This document shows positions 7,202-15,531 of a stretch of DNA of 17,804 nt, piece by piece. Under the pieces are notes generated by a model. That model was not told the DNA's origin. It did not search any database and was given only the letters and a program-made list of their open reading frames with translations. The number at the start of each line of letters is the position of its first letter. The stretch's first letter is position 1. Position numbers and translations under genes: made by a program. Source of the DNA: Muribaculaceae bacterium (GTDB lineage: Bacteria > Bacteroidota > Bacteroidia > Bacteroidales > Muribaculaceae); the NCBI GenBank assembly GCA_016302215.1, contig JAEDNZ010000016.1:1-17804 (forward strand), in the 5' to 3' direction.

Positions 7202-9604
7202 ATGATAGAAGAAACCGACAATATGCAGGATGTCAGCCCGCGCACACCCTCTGACAGCAAGCGCATGCGCACGAAGCGCATCGTAAGATGGCTTTGGGCC
7301 TCGTTCCTTATCTTCACGGCGGCTGTATTTCTGTTTTTCATACTCATATACAACGGCATCATAGGCTATATGCCGCCCATCGAAGAGCTTCGCAACCCTC
7401 AGGACCGCTTTGCGTCAATCATCTACAGCGCCGACGGCCAAGAGATGGGTCGCTACTTCCGCAACTCGGGCAATCGCGTTTATGCCGACTTTGCCGAGAT
7501 TTCGCCCCACGTGATACACGCCCTCATCGCCACCGAAGATGCACGCTTTGAGGACCACTCCGGCATAGACCTTCGCGCGGTGACGCGCGCCGTGGTCAAG
7601 ACGATGATACTGCGGCAAAAGAATGCGGGCGGCGGCTCCACCATCACGCAGCAGCTCGCCAAGCAGCTATACACCCCACCCAGCAACGGTCTCCTCTCGC
7701 GCATGGTGCAGAAGCCCGTAGAGTGGATGATAGCCATCAAGCTGGAGCGCTTTTACTCCAAAGAGGAAATCATCAAGATGTATCTCAACCAGTTTGACTT
7801 CCTCTACAACGCCGTGGGCATCAAATCGGCCGCAAAGGTATATTTCAACAAAGACGCCAAAGACCTCGACATAGCCGAGGCCGCTCTGCTCGTAGGTATG
7901 GTCAAAAACCCATCATACTACAACCCGGTGCGCAAGCCCGAGCGAGCACGCGGCCGCCGCAACGTGGTCTTCGAGCAGATGTACAAGGCCGATATGATAT
8001 CGCAGGCACAGCTTGACTCGCTGCAGGCATTGCCGCTGCAGCTGCACTTCAGCCGCGTAGATCACAAGGAGGGCATAGCGCCCTACTTCCGCGAAGAGCT
8101 GCGGCGCATACTCACAGCCCACAAGCCCGAGCGCGCAAACTATGAAGAATGGGAAAAGCAAAAATTCATCGATGACTCAATAGCATGGGAAACCAACCCG
8201 CTCTTCGGCTGGGTGGATAAGAACCCCAAGGCCGACGGCACTTACTATGACATCTACAACGATGGTCTGAAGATTTACACCACCATAGACTCGCGCATGC
8301 AAGACTACGCCGAGCAAGCCGTCAACGAGCACATGCGCAGCCTGCAGAAGGCTTTCTTCAGAGAGAAACGCAACTCGCCGACGGCGCCTTACACGTCAAA
8401 CCCCGCAGAAATCAACGCCGCCACACGCGAGAAGCTCATACGCACAGCCATCAAGCAGAGCGAGCGCCACCGTGTGGGCAAGATTGCCGGCAAGAGCGAA
8501 GACGAGATAATGCGCGAGTTCAACACCCCCACCGAGATGATGGTGTTCAGCTACGACGGGCCTATCGACACGGTGATGACACCTCGCGACTCGCTGCTCT
8601 ACACCAAATCATTCTTGCGCACGGGCTTCATGTCAATGGACCCCGTCACCGGCTATGTCAAGGCATACGTCGGCGGCCCCGACTTCCACTTCTTCCAGTA
8701 TGATATGGTATCGACCGGCCGACGTCAGATAGGCTCAACGATAAAGCCGTTTCTCTACACCTACGCCATGGAGTCAGACTTCACTCCGTGTGACATGCTG
8801 CTCAACGCCCAGCCCACGCTCTATGATGCGGCAGGGCGCCCGTGGTGTCCGCGCAACTCGGGTCACGCACGCATAGGCGAGATGGTGGATCTGCGATGGG
8901 CGCTAACCAACTCCAACAACTGGATATCAGCGCGCCTGATGGCCGAGCTCAGCCCCGCCGAGCTTGTGCGGCGCATGCACAGCTACGGCATCACCAACAG
9001 CCTGCCGGCGGTGATTTCGCTCTGTCTGGGTCCTTGCGAGGTGTCAGTCAAAGAGATGGTGACGGCTTACACGGCGTTTGCCAACAAGGGTATGCGCACC
9101 GACCCCATCTATGTGACGGCTATCACCGATGCCAACGGCAACATCATCAGCGAGTTCTCGCCGGTGCACACCGAGGTCATCACCGAGCTGGGCTATTACC
9201 GAATACTCTCGATATTGCTGAATGTGGTGGATAGCGGTACGGGTAGCCGCCTGCGCCGCGCGCCATACAACATCACGGCGCAGATGGGCGGCAAGACCGG
9301 TACCACCAACTTCAACGCCGACGGCTGGTTTATGGGCTTCACGCCGGAGTTAGTGTCAGGCGTATGGGTCGGCGGTGACGAGCGATACATACACTTCAAC
9401 TCTATGGCCGAGGGCCAGGGCGCGTCAATGGCGCTGCCTATCTATGGCCTATATATAAATAAGGTGTATGCTGACAAGTCGCTGCCTTACAGCCAGAGCA
9501 AGAAATTCGTGTTCCCCGAGGGTCTGAACCTGTGCTACAAGGAATTTTACGGCGACAGCGAGCCTGAGGCCGTGGAGGAAGGCATCGAAGGAGCATTTGA
9601 TTAG
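7202..9604 (+). CDS. mrcA: Class A penicillin-binding protein 1A (transglycosylase/transpeptidase)
   Basis: This is a bifunctional peptidoglycan synthase anchored in the inner membrane: it polymerises lipid II into glycan strands and cross-links the stem peptides. With the start at 7202 it has 800 residues. One membrane segment lies at about residues 27-47. The GT51 glycosyltransferase domain follows, with catalytic E112 in ATEDARF and the GGSTITQQLAK signature near 144-154. The transpeptidase domain has all three signature motifs: S512-T-I-K515 (acyl-enzyme serine), S571-N-N573 and K698-T-G700. Length and order are normal for PBP1A-type proteins. An ATG at 7160 would add 14 residues but lies upstream of the predicted transcription start, so 7202 is preferred. 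The gene is transcribed alone, divergent from the lipoprotein operon and convergent with holA. The family is certain; the symbol is by analogy with the E. coli PBP1A gene. Confidence 0.95.
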   Translation: MIEETDNMQDVSPRTPSDSKRMRTKRIVRWLWASFLIFTAAVFLFFILIYNGIIGYMPPIEELRNPQDRFASIIYSADGQEMGRYFRNSGNRVYADFAEISPHVIHALIATEDARFEDHSGIDLRAVTRAVVKTMILRQKNAGGGSTITQQLAKQLYTPPSNGLLSRMVQKPVEWMIAIKLERFYSKEEIIKMYLNQFDFLYNAVGIKSAAKVYFNKDAKDLDIAEAALLVGMVKNPSYYNPVRKPERARGRRNVVFEQMYKADMISQAQLDSLQALPLQLHFSRVDHKEGIAPYFREELRRILTAHKPERANYEEWEKQKFIDDSIAWETNPLFGWVDKNPKADGTYYDIYNDGLKIYTTIDSRMQDYAEQAVNEHMRSLQKAFFREKRNSPTAPYTSNPAEINAATREKLIRTAIKQSERHRVGKIAGKSEDEIMREFNTPTEMMVFSYDGPIDTVMTPRDSLLYTKSFLRTGFMSMDPVTGYVKAYVGGPDFHFFQYDMVSTGRRQIGSTIKPFLYTYAMESDFTPCDMLLNAQPTLYDAAGRPWCPRNSGHARIGEMVDLRWALTNSNNWISARLMAELSPAELVRRMHSYGITNSLPAVISLCLGPCEVSVKEMVTAYTAFANKGMRTDPIYVTAITDANGNIISEFSPVHTEVITELGYYRILSILLNVVDSGTGSRLRRAPYNITAQMGGKTGTTNFNADGWFMGFTPELVSGVWVGGDERYIHFNSMAEGQGASMALPIYGLYINKVYADKSLPYSQSKKFVFPEGLNLCYKEFYGDSEPEAVEEGIEGAFD

Positions 9605-9650
9605 CGATTAGGATAGGCAATGGGCGCGCCCTGCCATTGGGCGGCGGCGC

Positions 9651-9666
9651 GGCTACGGCTGTAGCC
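9651..9666. terminator. Small hairpin between convergent PBP and holA genes
   Basis: GGCTAC (9651-9656) and GTAGCC (9661-9666) form a 6-base-pair stem with a 4-base loop, immediately beyond the holA stop codon. A second short stem, CAATGG (9618-9623) with CCATTG (9634-9639), lies nearer the PBP stop. Neither has a strong T tract. They may help end transcription from both sides of this 63-base gap. Confidence 0.3.
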
Positions 9667-9667
9667 C

Positions 9668-10705
9668 TTAAAGGGGCAGCTTGCCCGGCGCCGTGAGGAT
9701 GTGATAGAGCAGGTCGTTGAACAGGAGGGTGACGTCCTGTCGCGAGCCGTTGCCCTTGCTTTGCGCATCAAAGGTGCGTATGGCATCTATAATCTCAATG
9801 ACCTGGAAGGCATTATAATTTTGCAGCGCGGCGCGTATGCGGCGCAGCGAGAACGTGGTCTTGAGATTGAGCGCCGCCTTCAGGGAGGCATCGCTCTTGT
9901 CAGGGGTGTAAAGCGCTATCATCAAGTCGGCAAAGAGGGCAAAGATGCTCGGCAGGGCCTGTATCGGTGCCAACGTGCCCTTGGGGTTAGCCTCGATATA
10001 TCGCTGGATAGAGAACACCTTGCGAGCATTCTTAGCGGCGATGGCATCAACGAGCTCAAAGATATTGTAGTCTTTGCTGACGCCCACGTTGCGCTCCACT
10101 GCCTCGGGCGTAATCATCGCGGCAGCGGGGAGTATGTAGGCGAGTTTGTCGATTTCGTTGTAGAGGCGGCTGAGGTCGGTGCCCACAAATTCGGCAAGCA
10201 TCTGCTGAGCCTTGGCGTCAATGGATAGGCCCTTGGCCTTGACGTAAGAGGCGATGAGCGCCGGTATCTGCGACTCCCACGGCCGCTTAGACTCGAAGAT
10301 AACGGCCGACTTGCGGGCGGCAGCGATGAGGTCCTTGCCCTTTGCCGTAGCCCCGCGGAAGCATATCACCAGCGTGGTAGATGCGGTAGGATGCTCCACA
10401 TAGCTATGCAGCTTGTTGATGACAGTGGCGTTGACCTCCTGACACTCCTTGAGAATGACCATCTGACGCTCGGCCATCATAGGCAGGTGGCGACACACAT
10501 CCATCACATATCCCGGCTCGCTCTCGGGCGCGTAGAGCACGCGCTCGCAGAAGTCTTTGTCCTCCTCGGGTATTACCTTGAGGAACTCAGCCACGAGGGC
10601 ATCAATATAATAGCCTTCCTCGCCGTGGAGCAGATACACGGGCGCCAACTGCTGCGCTGCTATGTCGCGGCGCAGGCTCTCGAATGATGGTGTAGCGGTA
10701 GCCAT
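9668..10705 (-). CDS. holA: DNA polymerase III subunit delta
   Basis: This is the clamp-loader delta subunit, which opens the beta sliding clamp during DNA replication. The 345-residue length is normal for the family. Recognisable parts are the N-terminal PVYLLHGEEGYYID segment at residues 22-35, the MMAERQMVILKE stretch near residues 76-87 (the beta-clamp-contacting region by analogy), VGTDLSRLYNEIDKL near 168-182 and NVGVSKDYNIFELVDAI after it. The C-terminal helical domain ends in LLFNDLLYHILT. The start ATG at 10705 gives a compact N-terminus with no extension. The gene is convergent with the PBP gene and divergent from the HsdR-N gene, sharing a 76-base intergenic region. A housekeeping role is expected, with nothing odd seen. 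Confidence 0.93.
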   Translation of the reverse strand: MATATPSFESLRRDIAAQQLAPVYLLHGEEGYYIDALVAEFLKVIPEEDKDFCERVLYAPESEPGYVMDVCRHLPMMAERQMVILKECQEVNATVINKLHSYVEHPTASTTLVICFRGATAKGKDLIAAARKSAVIFESKRPWESQIPALIASYVKAKGLSIDAKAQQMLAEFVGTDLSRLYNEIDKLAYILPAAAMITPEAVERNVGVSKDYNIFELVDAIAAKNARKVFSIQRYIEANPKGTLAPIQALPSIFALFADLMIALYTPDKSDASLKAALNLKTTFSLRRIRAALQNYNAFQVIEIIDAIRTFDAQSKGNGSRQDVTLLFNDLLYHILTAPGKLPL

Positions 10706-10728
10706 TTTGTGTTTTGAGAATTTAGTTG

Positions 10729-10736
10729 TAAATTTA
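10729..10736 (-). promoter_or_regulatory. Possible -7 element of holA
   Basis: TAAATTTA differs by one base from the TAnnTTTG consensus and would start transcription about 17 bases before the holA ATG. I find no convincing -33 element at the right distance, so the call is weak. Confidence 0.3.
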
Positions 10737-10771
10737 CGCAGAATTTCTGAAATAGCACTACAATCAGAAAA

Positions 10772-10779
10772 TATTTTTG
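10772..10779 (+). promoter_or_regulatory. -7 promoter element next to the HsdR-N gene start
   Basis: TATTTTTG matches the Bacteroidetes -7 consensus TAnnTTTG and ends only two bases before the ATG at 10782. If used, transcription begins at or next to the start codon, giving a leaderless or near-leaderless message. The -33 region is poor. Confidence 0.45.
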
Positions 10780-10781
10780 CA

Positions 10782-11240
10782 ATGACGCCGCTAAACCTAC
10801 CCCACTACGATATGCGCCTGCGCCGCAGCGACGACGGTGCCGTGCAGGTGTATGACCTGCTGCGCGACAAGTGGGTGGCGCTGACGCCCGAGGAGTGGGT
10901 GCGGCAGCATTTTGTCAACTACCTGCTGACGGCCAAGGGCTATCCGCGCTATCTCACCGCCAACGAGGTTAGCCTGAAGCTCAACGCCACGTCGCGGCGC
11001 TGCGACACCGTGGTCTTCGACAGGGAGCGCCGCCCCTTGGTCATCGTGGAGTATAAGGCTCCCACGGTGGCTATCACGCAAAAGGTGTTTGACCAGATAG
11101 CGCGCTACAACAGCGTGCTGCGCGCTCCGGTGCTGATAGTGAGCAACGGTATGCAACATTACAGCTGCCACTTTGACGGCGCCGGATACACCTTTCTCAA
11201 AGAGATACCATCATACGCCGACGCCGAGCAGCTGATGTGA
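10782..11240 (+). CDS. HsdR N-terminal-type (PD-(D/E)XK) protein
   Basis: This 152-residue protein resembles the isolated N-terminal domain of type I restriction R subunits. The nuclease-like core is D75 (RCDTVVF), then E90-Y-K92 (VIVEYKAP), which fits the D...ExK pattern of the PD-(D/E)XK fold. It is followed by QIARYNSVL and VLIVSNG, typical of this family. There is no helicase domain and no neighbouring methylase or specificity gene, so it is not a working type I restriction system. A longer frame begins at 10662, but it would overlap the 5' end of holA and lies upstream of the predicted promoter; the ATG at 10782 is better. Small orphan proteins of this kind next to holA are, from memory, common in Bacteroidales, which suggests a core function rather than a defence island. 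Actual role unknown. Confidence 0.82.
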   Translation: MTPLNLPHYDMRLRRSDDGAVQVYDLLRDKWVALTPEEWVRQHFVNYLLTAKGYPRYLTANEVSLKLNATSRRCDTVVFDRERRPLVIVEYKAPTVAITQKVFDQIARYNSVLRAPVLIVSNGMQHYSCHFDGAGYTFLKEIPSYADAEQLM

Positions 11241-11270
11241 GAGACACAGCTGCCCGGCGTAGCTTATCGC

Positions 11271-11297
11271 TAAAGCAGGAATTTGACGCGTGCTTTA
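11271..11297. terminator. Possible bidirectional hairpin between convergent genes
   Basis: TAAAGCA (11271-11277) and TGCTTTA (11291-11297) form a 7-base-pair AT-rich stem with a 13-base loop. It lies in the 54-base gap between the HsdR-N gene and the GH66 gene and overlaps the GH66 stop codon. The stem is weak, so this is a tentative call. Confidence 0.22.
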
Positions 11298-14009
11298 TTC
11301 GAGCACGAGCATAGTCCAGTATTTCAGGTTAGGCACAGAGAGCTGCAAGCTGCGGCCTTGCTGAGTGTATTTCACCTCCACGGGCACGCCGCCTAAGTAG
11401 TCGGGCGATGCAACCCATGCGCGGCTCACGCGGCGGTCACAGTCGATAATCATATTGATATCGGAGAACTCATCAGGCTCGGGCATAGTGCCGTCGAGGT
11501 CGCGCCATGACAGGCGGTCGGCAGCGGTGAAGTTGAGCAGATGATACACATACTTGCCGTCGGCAGCCTCTTTTGCGTGCACCACGATGTGGCCGGCACG
11601 CGGCGACTGCTGATTGTTCCATATCGAGATGCCCGGATGGGTGGTGCTGCTGATGATGGGAGTCAGCTCGCGCGAGGTGTCAAAGAGGAGAGTCTCGTAG
11701 GCGGTGTTGAAGTCGTAGTAGTCGGTGATAGCAGCCTTCAGAGCGTCAGAGACCTTTAGGCCGGTGTAGGGGAAGTACTCGTGAGTGAGCATATTGCCGC
11801 CGGCGCCCAGCTCGAGGTGACCGGCACCGAGAGCAAACATACAAGCATCGGTTAGGAGCACGCCGGGAGTGTTGAACTCGCGGCCTTCGGGCACCAGATA
11901 GTCCATGTAGGCGGCAAAGACGGTGCGTGCGCGTCCGCCGCTGTAGCGGTCGTTGTCAGCCTTGATGGAATATAGGCTCTGGAATGAGCTCTCGTCCTTC
12001 CACATCTCGGTGTAGCATACATCGAGGCAGTCAGTGGAGAGGATTTCGTTGGCGCCGTAGTTTGAGACGCTGTTCATAATGAGACGGCGGTCGGGGTGGC
12101 GCTGCTTCATAGCTTTGATAAAGGAGTTGAAGCCTGAAGGCAGGTCCACGCTCTTGCCCCAGTAGTCATAGATATTTCCGCGCCAGCCCACTTGGTCAAT
12201 CTGATAGCCGTCAAAGCCCAGGTTTTCATAGACCTCGTCGTTGCGGTCAGCAATGTAGTTTTGCCAGTCGGTGTTGGCGGGGTTGGCAAAGTAGAGCATA
12301 CGCCATGACGAAGGCAGACCCCAGTGGCGGTCCATAGTGGCGTGGTTGGTGTCAGTATATGTCATCCACTCAGCGCTGACGCCGTCAGCCTCGGCATCAT
12401 ACTCCCAGAGCACGCCATGGGCGAGATTGTAGAAGAACGACATCATCTGATAGCCGTGCTGGGTGTCAATATATTTCTTCACCACTTCTTTGCTTATCGA
12501 GCGGTTAGAGAGGTCAGTATATCGCTGTGTGGGGCAGTAAGGGCGGTGATGCTTCCAGTGCCAATCTTGAAATTGCACGGCATTGACATGGCATCGGTTG
12601 AGGAAAGCCATGCCCGAAGATATGGTGGCATCAGTCGTGGAAGGCTCAAACCAGGCCACGTAGCCGTAGCGGGGGAAGCGCTTCCAGTCGCTTGAGACAT
12701 CTACGCCGGTGGTGGCGTGGATGGTCTCGTTGCCGAAGTCGTCAGTGGTATATACATCTACGATGTAGCCGGCGAAGTCAGCGGCCGGGGGAGTCCACGT
12801 CCAGGTGTCAGAGCTAAGCTCCTCATCGCCCACCACTTGAGCCAGATGGCGATAACGCACGCGCGCTCCGGCGGGAAGGCTGCTGATGGTGAATGATACG
12901 GGCTGGCCCACGTTGTAGCGCGCCATATCGGTGGTTATCTCATCGGCCTTATAGTCCTGCGACAAGAGCGTGGCATATCCGGGGGCGGGGCGCTCGATGG
13001 TGTTGTCGGCGACATCGGCAATGACCTCAATGTCTTGATTGCAGAGGGTGTTGAGAGTGCGGTCGCCCTCGGTGCGATATGCAGTCGGCGCCACGTCGGT
13101 GTCCCACTGCCCTACTCTCTCGGCGGGCATGAATGCGCCGGAAGCCATCGTGGAGGCGGTAGCCACATAGTAATTGACAGCGCCGGTGGCCATCATGCCG
13201 GCGGCCTGGGCGGCGTTCCAGCCGAGCTGGCCATCGACAGAGCCAACGAGCGCCACAGGGGTGCTTACCGCCCACATCTTGAGCTGCGCCATATCCACAT
13301 AGAGGGTGTAAGTGCCTGAAGCGCCGATGCTGAAGATGCGGTCTTCGTCAGAGGTGGCTTGGAGAGTTGCCGGCTGCGAGCCGTCGGTGACGAGTGTTAC
13401 GCCTAATACTTCGGTAGAGCCATAGCGGCGAGAGCCGAGTCCGTCCCAGTCATCAGCAGTGGCAGCGGGACATGTGGCCAGGCAGAAAGTGTTGCCGGCA
13501 TCAAAGGTGGCGGTGAGCTTATATATGTCACGGCCGATGGGAGTGAAGCGGGCGCCCTTATTTGCAGCCCATGAGCCGGTGGCGTGACATTCGCCGATGA
13601 GGAATAGCGGACGTGAGAAGACCACGGTCATGGCCTTTGCGTCAAACTTCACGTCATACCACCCCGCCTCGGTGATTTTGAACTTATTGTCGTTGGAGCC
13701 CATGTGAGCCAAGGGATAAACCTTGCCCAACTCGGGATTGGTGACGTATTGCTCGCTCGCCACGATGCTGTTGCCCCAGTCGGCGGTGTCGTGGAGAAAT
13801 TTCACCTCGCCCACTCTGAGCCGTCCGGCCCAGAGATACACGGCATTGTCGCCGCCGGGAGCAGCCATTTTGATGGCGCAGCTCGACAGGTTCCAGGTGC
13901 CGTCGATGGCGTTGCCGGCAATGTACATAGCGTCATAAGCGCTCATGGTGCCGACACTCATTGTAGCCACTATGGCTGACAATGCTATATGAGTGATGAA
14001 GCTGTTCAT
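11295..14009 (-). CDS. Glycoside hydrolase family 66 (dextranase-like), complete
   Basis: This is a predicted secreted enzyme of 904 residues acting on alpha-1,6-glucans such as dextran. GH66 contains dextranases and cycloisomaltooligosaccharide glucanotransferases. The start at 14009 gives a type I signal peptide cleaved around TMSA (residues 21-24). There is no lipobox Cys, so it is not an obvious lipoprotein. Residues about 28-133 and 134-250 are two SusE/F-like beta modules (MYIAGNA, LFLIGEC). Residues about 360-440 are the Ig-like domain that precedes the GH66 barrel (ARYNVGQP, VRYRHLA). The barrel begins at RFPRYGYVAWF. The predicted nucleophile is D605 in GFDGYQIDQVG and the acid/base is E668 in CYTEMW, spaced 63 apart, close to known members. 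A C-terminal beta domain ends in KYWTMLVLE. The frame extends to 14141 but would overlap the upstream gene. It follows that gene by 23 bases, as the last gene of the operon. Confidence 0.9.
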   Translation of the reverse strand: MNSFITHIALSAIVATMSVGTMSAYDAMYIAGNAIDGTWNLSSCAIKMAAPGGDNAVYLWAGRLRVGEVKFLHDTADWGNSIVASEQYVTNPELGKVYPLAHMGSNDNKFKITEAGWYDVKFDAKAMTVVFSRPLFLIGECHATGSWAANKGARFTPIGRDIYKLTATFDAGNTFCLATCPAATADDWDGLGSRRYGSTEVLGVTLVTDGSQPATLQATSDEDRIFSIGASGTYTLYVDMAQLKMWAVSTPVALVGSVDGQLGWNAAQAAGMMATGAVNYYVATASTMASGAFMPAERVGQWDTDVAPTAYRTEGDRTLNTLCNQDIEVIADVADNTIERPAPGYATLLSQDYKADEITTDMARYNVGQPVSFTISSLPAGARVRYRHLAQVVGDEELSSDTWTWTPPAADFAGYIVDVYTTDDFGNETIHATTGVDVSSDWKRFPRYGYVAWFEPSTTDATISSGMAFLNRCHVNAVQFQDWHWKHHRPYCPTQRYTDLSNRSISKEVVKKYIDTQHGYQMMSFFYNLAHGVLWEYDAEADGVSAEWMTYTDTNHATMDRHWGLPSSWRMLYFANPANTDWQNYIADRNDEVYENLGFDGYQIDQVGWRGNIYDYWGKSVDLPSGFNSFIKAMKQRHPDRRLIMNSVSNYGANEILSTDCLDVCYTEMWKDESSFQSLYSIKADNDRYSGGRARTVFAAYMDYLVPEGREFNTPGVLLTDACMFALGAGHLELGAGGNMLTHEYFPYTGLKVSDALKAAITDYYDFNTAYETLLFDTSRELTPIISSTTHPGISIWNNQQSPRAGHIVVHAKEAADGKYVYHLLNFTAADRLSWRDLDGTMPEPDEFSDINMIIDCDRRVSRAWVASPDYLGGVPVEVKYTQQGRSLQLSVPNLKYWTMLVLE

Positions 14010-14032
14010 CTGTATGCAATGATAATGATGTG

Positions 14033-15502
14033 TTATTTCACTACTAATTTCTTGATTACCGTGCCGGCAGCAACGATATACACGCCGGGAGCCACGGCCG
14101 TGGTAGCCGAGGTGCCCACGACGGCGCCGGCGAGGTTGCACACCACGATGGGGGTGTCATCATCGGCGCCGCACACGGTGATTACCCTGTCGGTGGCGGT
14201 GATGGTGATATCGATGGCTGCGGCATCGTCAATGCCGGTAGCCGGGACGGCCGTTACCACGGGCGACACGGCGTAGCGCACGCCGCCCCACTCGCTGCCG
14301 CGGTCATAGAAATCCACTGTAATCTTATACCAGCCGTCGGCGTCAACGACATAGCTGTTGCCATCGACGGGCATGATATTGCGCGTAGGCTCGCCACTGA
14401 GAGTGACATCGCCGCCGACGGGTGCAAAAGCCGTAGCTGCCGGGGCATCGAGGTCATATACGAACTTATACCACGAGCCTTTTCTGAGCTCGGCGATGGC
14501 GGTGAATACACCATCGGCGGTGCGGCTGAACTGCCTGTGGTCGTTGGCGTCAAAGTAGTTATATACATACAGCGTGCGGGGCACCGGGGCGGTGTAAAGA
14601 TGGCGCGCGGCGCCGTCGGCAGCGGTCTTGACGCCCACCACATAGTTGCCATCGCCCAGCACATAACCGCCGGCAAGGTCAGGCTCGGCGGCCATGGCCA
14701 CGTTCATCGAGGCCGTGTAGGCGTTGCTGATGTCGAGAGACAGGGTATAGAAGCCGTCGCGCGAGACTCTGAATTTGTAGTCCTCGACCTCGTTAGAGCC
14801 GCTTTTATAAACCAGGCGGTGTGAGCCGGGGGTGAGGGGCTCGTCAGCCTCAAGGGCGCAGTAGCAGGGAATGAAGTCGGCCGAAGAGGTTACAAATTTG
14901 AAGTCGCCGCGGCGCAGGGTACCGCTCCACGTGGCATTTGTGAGCGAGCCGCCTCCATCGGCAAACACCGCAATGGCCTTGTCAAGCGACCAGCCGCCGG
15001 GAGTGGCACTGCCGACGATATAAAGCATGGGCTGATACACTTTCAGGCTCCAGGCTTTGCCGTCGGGGATGCTGAGCACCAGGCGGTAGTATCCGGGGGT
15101 ATTGTTGTAGAATTTGTAGTCGTTGCCGGTGTTGTAGTCATAATATCCCACACCGTGAGCATCACCATAGCCATCGTTGATGCTCTCATTCTCGGTCTTG
15201 GCAACAAAGCTCGTAGAGTAGCCGGTAGAGTTGAAATCTTCGTGATAGCTGCCCGAATTGTATGGGTAGCAATTTGGGGTGAATTTGAATTGCCCCTTGG
15301 CGAGCATACCTTCAAAGACAAACGTGCCGGAGCCTGTGTTGGTCAAGCTCTGCGCCTTGCCGCGGTCCCAGCCACATTCGGGCACAGCGTCACCCACGAT
15401 GTAGATGTTGCTGTAGCCGGCCGTTGCCGTCGGCGCCGCCGTGATGACAGCGAGCGCGGCGATAGCAATGCCTCTGCACAGATAGCTGAAATAGTGTTTC
15501 AT
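14033..15502 (-). CDS. SusE/SusF-like multi-module secreted protein with T9SS-type C-terminus
   Basis: The 489-residue protein begins at 15502 with a type I signal peptide cleaved around TATA (residues 25-28). The frame can be extended to 15556, but that overlaps the upstream GH66 gene and hides the signal. Residues about 30-158 and 159-272 are two SusE/F-like modules with the pattern YIVGxAxxxxGW...GxLxxGxFKF. A third, less clear module covers about 280-413. Modules of this family bind starch-type glucans in characterised SusE/SusF proteins. Binding of the substrate of the adjacent GH66 enzymes is inferred here. Residues about 415-489 resemble a Por/T9SS type A sorting domain (VVCNLAGAVV, APGVYIVAA, IKKLVVK), suggesting outer-membrane secretion and cell-surface attachment. 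It sits between the two GH66 genes with gaps of 29 and 23 bases, in one likely transcript. No catalytic motif is seen. Confidence 0.83.
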   Translation of the reverse strand: MKHYFSYLCRGIAIAALAVITAAPTATAGYSNIYIVGDAVPECGWDRGKAQSLTNTGSGTFVFEGMLAKGQFKFTPNCYPYNSGSYHEDFNSTGYSTSFVAKTENESINDGYGDAHGVGYYDYNTGNDYKFYNNTPGYYRLVLSIPDGKAWSLKVYQPMLYIVGSATPGGWSLDKAIAVFADGGGSLTNATWSGTLRRGDFKFVTSSADFIPCYCALEADEPLTPGSHRLVYKSGSNEVEDYKFRVSRDGFYTLSLDISNAYTASMNVAMAAEPDLAGGYVLGDGNYVVGVKTAADGAARHLYTAPVPRTLYVYNYFDANDHRQFSRTADGVFTAIAELRKGSWYKFVYDLDAPAATAFAPVGGDVTLSGEPTRNIMPVDGNSYVVDADGWYKITVDFYDRGSEWGGVRYAVSPVVTAVPATGIDDAAAIDITITATDRVITVCGADDDTPIVVCNLAGAVVGTSATTAVAPGVYIVAAGTVIKKLVVK

Positions 15503-15531
15503 GAGTGTAGTATGATTAGTGATAAAAAATA

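Noticed and set aside
9701..10228. Plus-strand open frame of 175 codons inside holA
   Set aside because: It is antisense to a well-supported holA gene, with no recognisable family.
14010..14141. N-terminal extension of the complete GH66 to 14141
   Set aside because: The extra 44 residues are Arg/His-rich, overlap the end of the upstream gene by 109 bases and would hide the signal peptide that starts at 14009.
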